A DNA stretch of 64,000 bases from Gammaproteobacteria bacterium 45_16_T64 (GTDB lineage Bacteria > Pseudomonadota > Gammaproteobacteria > Pseudomonadales > Ketobacteraceae): NCBI GenBank assembly GCA_002162955.1, contig MABD01000037.1, forward strand, positions 348,031-412,030. The letters run 5' to 3'. Below are positions 24,992 to 33,033 of the stretch, in pieces (positions within the stretch are counted from its first letter, which is position 1; each line of letters begins with the position of its first letter). The notes beneath the pieces were generated by a model. That model worked only from the letters and a program-made list of their open reading frames with translations, was not told the DNA's origin and searched no databases. The position numbers and the translations under genes are program-made.

Positions 24992-27297
24992 TGAACCTTA
25001 CCATTGATGAAACCATTGGTTTTCTAGAATATCTGGTTGATGCAAAAACCAAAAATCTAATAGAGGTAAAAAAATATCTTTCCGAGTATGTGCTGTTAGA
25101 TGAAGACGCATTGAAAGAGATTGACAAACATATCCAAGAGACAATAACAGAGATAAAAAAGGTCAAAGACGACGAAAACAAATCTAAGAATATAGAGGCT
25201 GTGCTAGATAGTGGCAAGAAAGATATTATGGATCTGCTAGACGCACAATTTGAACACTGGTTTAAAGACCTATCATTACCGATTCCCGAAAACAGCAAAG
25301 AAAAAATCAAGGCACTATTAACAACAATCAATGAATCCTATGTTAAACAGCATTTGACAGAATCATCCGCAAATGACGTACCAATCAATATAGAAGACGA
25401 ATCACCCTATCGTTATGCAGACGTTAACACCAAATTCAGAGACAGCATCATCTCCGATATATTATTAAAATTTACATTCGACCCCAAACAACTCTCAAAG
25501 GAAAAAATAGACCAATTCAGCACCGAACAACAGTTAACGAATCTTGCACTGCAAGAAGCCAAAGACAACCGAAGCTACTTAAGAATGTTTGGTGACAAGA
25601 TTAGCGAATTTGCAGTAGGAACCAAAGAAGCCATTACTAATAATCCAAAAAAATCCGTGGCATTTACCACGGCTTTAGCCGGATTAACCGGTGGCGTGGG
25701 GGCGGGCGTAACCTATGGCATGGGATGGTTTATAACGGCAATGATCGCAACGGCATCAAGCACCGGCGGTGCATTACTCGGGTCGGGAATCACAGCCATG
25801 TTGGAAAAGCATGGTTTAGAAAACTGCCAAGGTTTACTCAACTTATATACACACTACAAGAAAATAAAACCCATCTTTCAAACTGATGACGACGAAGAGA
25901 TCCTAAAGATACTCAAAAACAAAGGGTTCACGAAAAAACAACAACAAACGAACCAGTTTAAAATTGCACAGGCCAGCGTCATTCTCTCTGACCTCCCCCC
26001 CAATGAACTCATCAAGGCACTCAATGTTAAGCTCATGACACTTGAGCAACAGATTTGGCAGCTCATTGTGCAGCCCTGTGTGCACTGGGACAGCGAGCAT
26101 AGAGAAGCACTGCAACAGTTAATGGGGTTGCTGTTAGTCATTGAACAAACCAACCGAGAGCTCGCCGTTGTCACACTAGAGGCCAGTGACAATTACCAAA
26201 CTAACGACGCTTGGTGGAAGATATTCAGTGTCGCAGGATCACTACTACCTGGGCTTATGGTTAAGTTTACTGCATTGAATTATCTGAGCCATTGGTTTGG
26301 CAGTTCCAGTGCCATTGAAGCATCTGTCGGCGAAGGTATGATTAACATCATCGGCTACTTGCGCGGTGATAGCTCAACATCCCTTAGCGATATTAAAGAT
26401 AACTCTCAGCTAATCAATATCAGTACCAACTCCTCTAATTCTCGTGAGAATTTCACATCAGCCATGCTCACCACTGGCCTCGCCATTGACACATTATCCA
26501 TGGTGGTCGCTACACGTATCGCCTATCTCAACTATTCCTCCGCCACCGACGCTTATAAGAAGATGATTAGTGAGGCCGAGAGTACGGCAACCCACGTTAT
26601 CGACCGGTGCAGTCGGCTAATCGGTGAACGTCTAAATCATATTGATCGGGCGATCCCCTTTCTTAAAGAACTCGAGTGGGACAAACCCAAGAGGAACTTT
26701 CTATTGGAACCGGATGACACTCTTGAAATTGAAGATAAAATTGATCCAAAAGAAGAAGAGTATAAACAGCAAAAAGCAGCCGCCAGCAAGCTCTACAAGG
26801 ACACTATTCGCCCTGCGTTTTTGGCATATTTTCCCAAAAAAGAGAATAAGGATATTGAGGAAGACCTACCACAAGATTTAATGTTTGATGACAAAGATAC
26901 CTTTGATGGCTACGCAGGCATCGGAACCGTCACGGTCTGTAAGGGAATCACAACGGAGCAGAACCCCACCATATTGACCTATGCAATATGTCATGAAACA
27001 AGCCACGCAATAACTAAAGCTGTATTCAGTAAAATCACAGATAAAAAGGACATACCACAACCAAAAGGCGACGGCGCAAAGAAACTAGAATATATCGCTG
27101 ATCTCATCGCAACGGAAGTAATGAAGGAAAAAATGGGGTTACTCGAAGACCTTAAAAGCGCACTTACCGATATCGGGAAAAAACTTGGAGACGGTGATGC
27201 TACACACCCTTCGGGTAAACAACGTATCGAGAAAATGCTAGTGCTACTGAAAAAGGAAAAAGACCTAAAAACCTTGGTGAATGAGGTATTGGCCTAA
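24991..27297 (+). CDS. Large membrane protein with C-terminal M48-like zinc metallopeptidase domain
   Basis: 768 residues. Residues 1-215 are helical and charged. A Gly/Ala-rich hydrophobic region at about 222-270 looks like a transmembrane hairpin; further hydrophobic stretches lie near 407-435 and 486-512. Residues 620-768 carry HETSH (668-672), EYIAD (700-704) and HPSGKQRI (739-746), the order seen in M48 peptidases: HExxH zinc ligands, the third ligand Glu, and the C-terminal 'HPs..RI' segment. The membrane-plus-M48 plan recalls HtpX, but the size and N-terminal part are unlike it. Coupled with the 137-residue protein upstream. Role unknown. Confidence 0.75.
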   Translation: MNLTIDETIGFLEYLVDAKTKNLIEVKKYLSEYVLLDEDALKEIDKHIQETITEIKKVKDDENKSKNIEAVLDSGKKDIMDLLDAQFEHWFKDLSLPIPENSKEKIKALLTTINESYVKQHLTESSANDVPINIEDESPYRYADVNTKFRDSIISDILLKFTFDPKQLSKEKIDQFSTEQQLTNLALQEAKDNRSYLRMFGDKISEFAVGTKEAITNNPKKSVAFTTALAGLTGGVGAGVTYGMGWFITAMIATASSTGGALLGSGITAMLEKHGLENCQGLLNLYTHYKKIKPIFQTDDDEEILKILKNKGFTKKQQQTNQFKIAQASVILSDLPPNELIKALNVKLMTLEQQIWQLIVQPCVHWDSEHREALQQLMGLLLVIEQTNRELAVVTLEASDNYQTNDAWWKIFSVAGSLLPGLMVKFTALNYLSHWFGSSSAIEASVGEGMINIIGYLRGDSSTSLSDIKDNSQLINISTNSSNSRENFTSAMLTTGLAIDTLSMVVATRIAYLNYSSATDAYKKMISEAESTATHVIDRCSRLIGERLNHIDRAIPFLKELEWDKPKRNFLLEPDDTLEIEDKIDPKEEEYKQQKAAASKLYKDTIRPAFLAYFPKKENKDIEEDLPQDLMFDDKDTFDGYAGIGTVTVCKGITTEQNPTILTYAICHETSHAITKAVFSKITDKKDIPQPKGDGAKKLEYIADLIATEVMKEKMGLLEDLKSALTDIGKKLGDGDATHPSGKQRIEKMLVLLKKEKDLKTLVNEVLA

Positions 27298-27349
27298 GGG
27301 CTACCTGTTAAACCAGCCATATTGGATACACATCACATGCATTGTCCCT

Positions 27350-27388
27350 CACAGACTAACGATAGTTACAACGTATCGTTAGTCTGTG
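27350..27388. terminator. Stem-loop between convergent genes
   Basis: Perfect 15-base arms CACAGACTAACGATA (27350-27364) and TATCGTTAGTCTGTG (27374-27388), nine-base loop. It lies between the stops of the metallopeptidase-like and MAPEG genes and probably ends transcription from both sides, although no T-run follows. Confidence 0.55.
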
Positions 27389-27406
27389 GCAGGCACGTTA
27401 CCCGCT

Positions 27407-27814
27407 CTAACTGACAATATTGAACAACTCAATCCACATAATGAGAAGAACAGTTCCAGACAACGCAAAGGAGACCATCCGATGCCTAGAATTATTGTAC
27501 GTCAAGTGAATCAACGAATGCACTATGCGTAATATCACAAATGTCCAAGCAAGCTCGACAAGTAGTGCACTTTTAACTTGTAGTACGATAATCAACAGCA
27601 CAAGAAAGTAGAACAATATGGGGACTTCTAATAGGTTAGAAAAATTCCTACTAAACTTCTGAACGTATTCAGGCGCATCGTAACCAGACATCAGCCTGTA
27701 ATACCGCGGATCAACATGCCCTTTCTTAATACTCAACAATCGAGAGGCCCCCACACTAAAACCTACGGCGAACGTGAGCAACACTAGAACAAATAGTGGG
27801 TAAATCATTTCCAT
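27407..27814 (-). CDS. MAPEG family membrane protein
   Basis: 135 residues from the ATG at 27812-27814; the reading frame continues upstream to 27907, but the family length (about 130) and start of helix 1 favour this start. Four transmembrane helices, and RNFSNLLEVPILFYFL ... AWTFVILRIVHSLIHLTYNN is the MAPEG core with the glutathione-interacting Arg/Asn residues. Eukaryotic members are glutathione transferases or leukotriene synthases; the bacterial role is unclear. Divergent from the LysR gene, which may regulate it. Confidence 0.85.
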   Translation of the reverse strand: MEMIYPLFVLVLLTFAVGFSVGASRLLSIKKGHVDPRYYRLMSGYDAPEYVQKFSRNFSNLLEVPILFYFLVLLIIVLQVKSALLVELAWTFVILRIVHSLIHLTYNNSRHRMVSFALSGTVLLIMWIELFNIVS

Positions 27815-27929
27815 GTTTATATTCTCTACTGTAGATATCGGGTATAAAAAAGATATCCTAAGCATAACTACCTTACAAACCACTAATTCTATACTATAGA
27901 AAACCATACCTTTGCTATAGGCGAGCTAC

Positions 27930-28877
27930 GTGCAGTATAGAAAAACACCCCCGATCCAATTTATTCCCATTTTTGAAGCCGCTGCGAGACACCTTAGCTT
28001 CAAAAAAGCCGCACAGGAGCTATGTGTCACTGGACCTGCGGTGGGGCAACAGGTTAAGGCATTTGAGCAATGGCTTGGGAAGCCACTATTTTATCGACAC
28101 GCTCGCCACCTCAGCCTCACACCTGAAGGTGAATATTATGCAGAGATTGCCAAGGATGTAGTGAAGGCCCATAGCCAAGGGTATACGGACTATAGCCGCC
28201 GTTTCGACACGTCATCGTTGCGCCTCAGCGCACCGCTGTTTGTTGCACAAGAGCTGATAATGCCCAACTACCTGGAATTCAAGAAGCACGTCGCAAATAC
28301 AGAGCTACGTATTGAAGCGCGTATGTCCCATGTGGATTTTGATGCAGAACCGATTGATGCGGCTATTCGATTTGGAAGCGGCGACTGGCCACACCTTGAT
28401 TGTCGCCTGTTGTGCAAAGCCTCTGTCGCCCCAGTATGCAGCCAATCTTACGCAGATAAGCATCCCTTTACTGACCTGGGAGAGCTTTATAAACACAGAC
28501 TAATCTATGCCGAGCCTGCCATGATGGATTGGGGCAAGCACTTCTGGCATGAGGGCGCGACACAAGAATACGATAACATTATATGTGATTCTTATTTAGC
28601 GGCATTAAATGCCGCGTCTGATGGGCTAGGCGTTGCGCTTGGTATTTTTCCCACAGCCAACACATGGGTCAACAACGGGCGGCTACTATTACCTTTCCCC
28701 GTACATATTGGTATTGATATGAGCTACTGGATGGTGACCCCGAAGAGTGAAGAAAACAAACCGGAGATCGACGCACTCTATTCTTGGTTACAACAATTGT
28801 TCGATGATATTCCGACGATTGACCTTGCGGTGTCAGCGCTTGATATAGAAAACCGGGTACAGAGTCAGCAAAGTTAG
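27930..28877 (+). CDS. LysR family transcriptional regulator (GcvA-like)
   Basis: 315 residues. N-terminal winged helix (IPIFEAAARHLSFKKAAQELCVTGPAVGQQVKAFEQWLG ... LSLTPEGE), followed by a periplasmic-binding-protein-like effector domain. The wording 'TxxAVGQQVKAFE' and 'PIDAAIRFGSGDWP' resembles the GcvA/AmpR branch. It is divergent from the MAPEG gene, with about 115 bases between their starts, the typical set-up for LysR control of a neighbour. Confidence 0.92.
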   Translation: MQYRKTPPIQFIPIFEAAARHLSFKKAAQELCVTGPAVGQQVKAFEQWLGKPLFYRHARHLSLTPEGEYYAEIAKDVVKAHSQGYTDYSRRFDTSSLRLSAPLFVAQELIMPNYLEFKKHVANTELRIEARMSHVDFDAEPIDAAIRFGSGDWPHLDCRLLCKASVAPVCSQSYADKHPFTDLGELYKHRLIYAEPAMMDWGKHFWHEGATQEYDNIICDSYLAALNAASDGLGVALGIFPTANTWVNNGRLLLPFPVHIGIDMSYWMVTPKSEENKPEIDALYSWLQQLFDDIPTIDLAVSALDIENRVQSQQS

Positions 28878-29124
28878 TCATTGAGAGACTGACCTGACAG
28901 CCTGATCATGTTCACTATTTCGACATAAGGCGTGTATATATCGACGACATCGACCCATAAACGAAACGTGTCGATTTTCTATTGTTTTATCGACACAATA
29001 AGCCCGCCACCGTTAAAGAATCACTATTTATATACATGACCAATATACGGAAAGCCAATGAATACTGGCACTAAAGACCCGCATATAATGGACTTAACGT
29101 AGATACTCTCAAGGTTGTTTGATA

Positions 29125-29655
29125 ATGAATAAGACCTATGCCCCCTTTTTACTTGGTGTGCTCGCAAACTGTGCCATTTCTAACCAGGCAATATCACAAG
29201 AAGACATACATACCTTTTCATTTAAGGGTGGAATCTCCGTCTCATTGAGTGAGATACAATACAGCCAATCCGATATTGCAGCATGCATTAATGACAAAAC
29301 AGTGTGCCGTACCAATGGGGATATTGTCTTTGGATCAGATAACGAAAACCCAACGTCATACCTTAACGCAATGTCGATTAGCGTTGATGGAAAGACCTAC
29401 AATCTAGACACTAGCAATATGTACAATGCATGGCAGGGCAAACCCAAAGAGATTGATGGCGTCATAAAGTATTTACACGCAAGTTGTTTTAACTCAAACA
29501 ACTGTACTGTAAGAGGCCTTTTCTCTGATGCCGCCGGCTCCTATATTGCTGAATGGAAAGTTATCAATTCTCTTCCCTATAGAACAGTACTGACCTCATC
29601 GGGCGATTTAGTTAGAACATTTATTAAGAATATTCACCCGCCGATATACGAGTAG
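29125..29655 (+). CDS. Exported protein, unknown
   Basis: 176 residues from the ATG at 29125. Signal peptide of about 24 residues ending ISNQAISQ. The mature protein is beta-rich and has four Cys likely forming two disulphides (AACINDKTVC and ASCFNSNNC), then a C-terminal YIAEWKVINSLPYRTVLTSSGDL strand set. No family recognised. It converges on the first MORN cassette, with a terminator in between. Confidence 0.65.
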   Translation: MNKTYAPFLLGVLANCAISNQAISQEDIHTFSFKGGISVSLSEIQYSQSDIAACINDKTVCRTNGDIVFGSDNENPTSYLNAMSISVDGKTYNLDTSNMYNAWQGKPKEIDGVIKYLHASCFNSNNCTVRGLFSDAAGSYIAEWKVINSLPYRTVLTSSGDLVRTFIKNIHPPIYE

Positions 29656-29689
29656 GGTTTATTACTGGACATTATGAACCAGATACAAA

Positions 29690-29710
29690 AAAGCCCCATG
29701 ATGGGGCTTT
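29690..29710. terminator. Intrinsic terminator of MORN cassette A (also faces the plus-strand gene)
   Basis: Stem AAAGCCCC/GGGGCTTT with loop ATGAT. On the minus strand the stem is followed by six T, a classic rho-independent terminator for the MORN gene that ends at 29739. The plus direction has only three T. An equivalent hairpin follows cassette B at 38748-38768. Confidence 0.85.
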
Positions 29711-29738
29711 AGCGGTAGCACTACGAAAAAATTAGGTG

Positions 29739-30194
29739 CTACTCAATCTTAGCGCCATGGTCATATGTACATACTTTCTTAACACCGGCTTTGATGCATA
29801 CACCCTCACCATCAGGAAGGCCTAATCGACCATAAGGACCTTGATATGCTTCCCCACCAATAATGACAACCCCTTCACCCAATATCTTATTCTTCTTGTA
29901 GGTTCCAGCCTCGAGCGCATTAAACGGCGCTGGCGTATAAATCGCCCCTTCGCCACCTAGTTCACCATCAACCCATTCTCCGTACAACACCATACCTTCA
30001 TTGGCGATTTTTACACCATTCCCATGAGGTACACCATTTTTGATCTCTCCTACATAATACCAACCCTTATCACTTTGAATGACCGCCTTTCCAACAAATT
30101 CACTCGCATCTTTTTCATCATAAAAGGTATACGCCGGTTCCGCAGAAATACCTATACTCAACAATAGAAAACCCAAAAAAATCACTAATCTCAT
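29739..30194 (-). CDS. Exported MORN-repeat protein (cassette A, second gene)
   Basis: 151 residues with a signal peptide (MRLVIFLGFLLLSIGISA). At least three MORN-like repeats: YYVGEIKNGVPHGNGV, LYGEWVDGELGGEGAIY and YQGPYGRLGLPDGEGVC. MORN repeats are short beta-hairpins that mediate protein or lipid contacts. The C-terminus has a Cys pair (GVCIKAGVKKVCTYDHG). It begins on the last base of the preceding gene's stop (TAATG). A close relative is encoded at 38791-39252. Role unknown. Confidence 0.82.
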   Translation of the reverse strand: MRLVIFLGFLLLSIGISAEPAYTFYDEKDASEFVGKAVIQSDKGWYYVGEIKNGVPHGNGVKIANEGMVLYGEWVDGELGGEGAIYTPAPFNALEAGTYKKNKILGEGVVIIGGEAYQGPYGRLGLPDGEGVCIKAGVKKVCTYDHGAKIE

Positions 30195-30556
30195 TACACT
30201 TTCCCCATCATTGCTTTATAAGCCGCCTTTCTCACATTTGCCCAAAATTCTCTTTGGCCGCCGCCATCGTTCATGGTAAAACGCATTTCCTCAATATACG
30301 CCAAATCATGTATTTTTTTTAATCTAATTATGGCAATACCATTCATAGCCTTCGCAAACCCTAACCAATCTGCTGTTGCAACATTGAGTGGACCAGCCAT
30401 ACCTTTTTCTGCCCAACTAAAAAAATCAGCTATCGCGAGCAATATTGGCATATTACCCGCACTGTCAATTATTTCATTAATTTCACTCACGGCCTCTCGG
30501 CTTCGTGCATCCAGCTTTACCGTTGTGTCAGATAATAGTTCCGTAACAGTAGACAT
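30194..30556 (-). CDS. Conserved partner of MORN protein (cassette A, first gene)
   Basis: 120 residues, no signal peptide, so cytoplasmic unless exported by another route. It matches the protein at 39249-39614 at well over half of positions: both start M-[ST]-TVTELLSD, share FSWAEKG-GPLNVAT, and end NDGGGQ-EFW-NV--AAYKA-M. Helical with a conserved Trp-rich centre. Ribosome site AAAAGGAATTATT before the ATG is identical in both copies. Family not recognised. Confidence 0.75.
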   Translation of the reverse strand: MSTVTELLSDTTVKLDARSREAVSEINEIIDSAGNMPILLAIADFFSWAEKGMAGPLNVATADWLGFAKAMNGIAIIRLKKIHDLAYIEEMRFTMNDGGGQREFWANVRKAAYKAMMGKV

Positions 30557-30578
30557 AATAATTCCTTTTATGAGTATC
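30557..30578 (-). repeat. Leader shared by both MORN cassettes (copy A)
   Basis: The 22 bases before the start codon, read on the minus strand, are GATACTCATAAAAGGAATTA plus TT, identical to 39615-39636. The identity includes the ribosome site and runs on into the first codons, evidence of recent duplication. Confidence 0.7.
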
Positions 30579-30712
30579 TAAGTATATAGACACTCCAACA
30601 CTAAACTTTTCATCTATAAAGCCATCAATTCATATGACTAATTGGTCGAACCAAACTGCGGGGCAGCAATGCCATTAAGGAGCTTCAGCAATAGAGTCAA
30701 AGAATCAACCCA

Positions 30713-31165
30713 TTACTCGGCTTTCACACCATTATTATAAGTACACTTGTTCTCCACACCGCCTTTAGTACATACACCTTTGCCATGAGGTAGGCCTAGA
30801 GCATTGAAAGGCCCCACATATGCGTCACCCGCAACAATCATGATACCCTCTCCATTTACCGACCCACCATTAACATTCCCGGCCATTAGGGATGGCACCG
30901 CACTTTGGGAGATCATTGCTCCAACCCCTGCAAAAGTCCCACTCTTCCATTCACCATAGGTCACGTCACCGTTCGATTGCACCATCACACCTTGACCATG
31001 GGGCTTTCCATCAACAACATCACCCACGTAATATGCGTTAGTACCTTGAACAACCGCTTTACCTGAATAGGGTTCTCCTTTTGCTCCCACCATAAAATGG
31101 TAAGGCGCTTCTGCTGATAGGCAGCCAGATAACACCAGTAAGATCGGAAACACCCATATTTTCAT
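30713..31165 (-). CDS. MORN-repeat lipoprotein
   Basis: 150 residues from the ATG at 31163-31165, preceded by AAGGGG. Lipoprotein signal ending in VLSGC. MORN-like repeats YYVGDVVDGKPHGQGVM, TYGEWKSGTFAGVGAM and YVGPFNALGLPHGKGVC, and the same Cys-containing end (CTKGGVENKCTYNNGVKAE) as the MORN proteins of the two cassettes, so it is a third, more divergent paralogue. It lacks the 120-residue partner. Confidence 0.8.
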   Translation of the reverse strand: MKIWVFPILLVLSGCLSAEAPYHFMVGAKGEPYSGKAVVQGTNAYYVGDVVDGKPHGQGVMVQSNGDVTYGEWKSGTFAGVGAMISQSAVPSLMAGNVNGGSVNGEGIMIVAGDAYVGPFNALGLPHGKGVCTKGGVENKCTYNNGVKAE

Positions 31166-31289
31166 TAAACACCCCTTAGATTGCATTTGTTGCATTACGC
31201 CTTATTGCCTTTTCCTTTAGATGCAACCATGGGAATAGTGAACCGTATTCAACCACAAGGGCTGCCGAATCCTACACAGCCCATATCGC

Positions 31290-31781
31290 TTACTTCGACG
31301 CTCTATCAATATCATCCAAGGCTTGAAACACATTGAACGGCTTATTTATGCCTGGAGTACTCGCAAACAATTCAATAGTTTTAGCTGGCAGCTTTAGATA
31401 ATTTTCCTTAGCCTTCCAAAGCCCCTTCTGTGAGGATAACACCACAGCGTCAAACGCTCCTAGCTTCTCATTTACATCACTATTCCCATACTCCTTGAGC
31501 GCCAGTGAAAGCACTAAGTATTCACCCACTTCATGCTTACTGCATTCATAATCAGCCAATGAGTACAAATAATTTAATGCCGTTTTTACATCTCCTCTTG
31601 GCACATTACTACTACCTATCTTTCCAACATCAATGGTCACTTTATCTTTTTTGCATGACTCAAGTTTAGCCGCTAACAATTCTACCTGGCTTGCGTAGGC
31701 ATTAACCAGAGACTTCGGAGCACCATCGGCATATACGTTAAGAGAAAATAAAACTAAGGCTATTGTCATTATCGACTTCAT
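31290..31781 (-). CDS. Exported protein, unknown
   Basis: 163 residues from the ATG at 31779-31781, chosen because the signal peptide MKSIMTIALVLFSLNVYADG starts there; in-frame ATGs ten and seven codons upstream cannot be excluded, as no site has a strong ribosome sequence. The mature part is helical with two Cys (LESCKKD, DYECSKH). No family recognised. Lies between the Mrr gene and the MORN lipoprotein on the same strand. Confidence 0.65.
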   Translation of the reverse strand: MKSIMTIALVLFSLNVYADGAPKSLVNAYASQVELLAAKLESCKKDKVTIDVGKIGSSNVPRGDVKTALNYLYSLADYECSKHEVGEYLVLSLALKEYGNSDVNEKLGAFDAVVLSSQKGLWKAKENYLKLPAKTIELFASTPGINKPFNVFQALDDIDRASK

Positions 31782-31876
31782 CGCAAAGTACACCCATTTC
31801 ATCAGTATCAAATCATCATTTAGTCATTAAAAAGAATTGGCCGATTAGTTACCCGAATCCTGTCTATGGCTCTCGA

Positions 31877-32881
31877 CTAATCCACTGGCCAATAGATTCG
31901 CACCAACGGTATTAGTGCCCGACCCTCCAAGTCAAATTGCTCATAGTGATTCACTATTAGATCAGCTAAATCATCCAAGTCCACTAACGTTAATGGAAAA
32001 GTCGAACGCTCCGCCTCATATCGCGCCTCACGGGTAAAACCACCAGTACTGACAAACAACCCAGAATCTCCCTCCCTAAGGGCTCCGATAAAACCACGAA
32101 CCACCGGTGCCCCCATGGTTTCTTTGCGATGCTTTACCTCAGATTTTATTCTCGGCTTCGTTAGGCCTAACCCATCTTTTGAGGCAATCACATCTACCCC
32201 TCTATCTGGACCTTTCGGTGATACCTTGGCCTTATACCCCATCGCACGCAAAATACTCGCGACCAGCTCTTCCATTTCTTCCGGTGATAACGCTGCTATT
32301 TTATCCTTAATAAACTCATGACTTTTTGCCACAGTTTCATCTTTGAGTTGTAAAATCTCATCAAGTTCTTCATCACCACTAGTCTCACCGACCACACCAG
32401 AGTTTTCCTGTCCACCCTCTAATACACTAATGAATTCATCAAGTACTGAAGATTTTATAGAAAATAAGGTCAACGTCGATCCCAAAGAATTGCGTGACTG
32501 CTGCGACAAAGCGTCTCGGCTTACCTTTCCTATCCAATGCACTTTACGCAAGTGAGGATAATCAACAATAACGTTGGGGTCAAAAAGATATTGCCCCGTA
32601 TCTCGACCAATTTGATAATTTCTTGTCTCTGGATTGTAACTTACCACATAGTCATCGGCTGTTATTTTGTCACGAAATTTTACGATCATCGCAATAGCAT
32701 TGGCCGCTGCCGAAGGCTTCTCATTGCCGTATATTTCAAGGTATTTCTCTCGAAGACTCTCAGGTGTATCGAACAATTTAAGATCACCTAACTGCGACCA
32801 TCCGATTGCTACATATCCTTTCTCAAAATCTTCGCTATAAATTCCGCCACGTCCTGCACGCACCATCCAACATTGTGTCAT
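31877..32881 (-). CDS. Mrr-type restriction endonuclease with N-terminal modification-reader-like domain
   Basis: 334 residues. Residues 1-150 (CWMVRAGRGG ... GYVAIGW ... DYPHLRKVHWIGKVSRDAL) resemble PUA/EVE-like readers found in front of type IV nucleases. Residues 195-320 are an Mrr catalytic domain of the PD-(D/E)xK fold: LVASILRAMGYKAKVS, GVDVIASKD (catalytic Asp) and RIKSEVKHRK (E-x-K), then VVRGFIGALREG and GLFVSTGGFT. Such enzymes cut foreign, usually modified, DNA. On the same strand as, and downstream of, a large SF1 helicase gene (152-base gap). Confidence 0.85.
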   Translation of the reverse strand: MTQCWMVRAGRGGIYSEDFEKGYVAIGWSQLGDLKLFDTPESLREKYLEIYGNEKPSAAANAIAMIVKFRDKITADDYVVSYNPETRNYQIGRDTGQYLFDPNVIVDYPHLRKVHWIGKVSRDALSQQSRNSLGSTLTLFSIKSSVLDEFISVLEGGQENSGVVGETSGDEELDEILQLKDETVAKSHEFIKDKIAALSPEEMEELVASILRAMGYKAKVSPKGPDRGVDVIASKDGLGLTKPRIKSEVKHRKETMGAPVVRGFIGALREGDSGLFVSTGGFTREARYEAERSTFPLTLVDLDDLADLIVNHYEQFDLEGRALIPLVRIYWPVD

Positions 32882-33033
32882 AAATTACTCCTCATAAATC
32901 TGAAACACACAACCCGCTACAACAATGTCTAAAATATCTAACCGTAATCCAAACATCAAACATTCGCTACTAATCCATCATATCCACCAACTAATTACAA
33001 ACGCCTGCCTTTCTAACATTTACCCTAAACACC

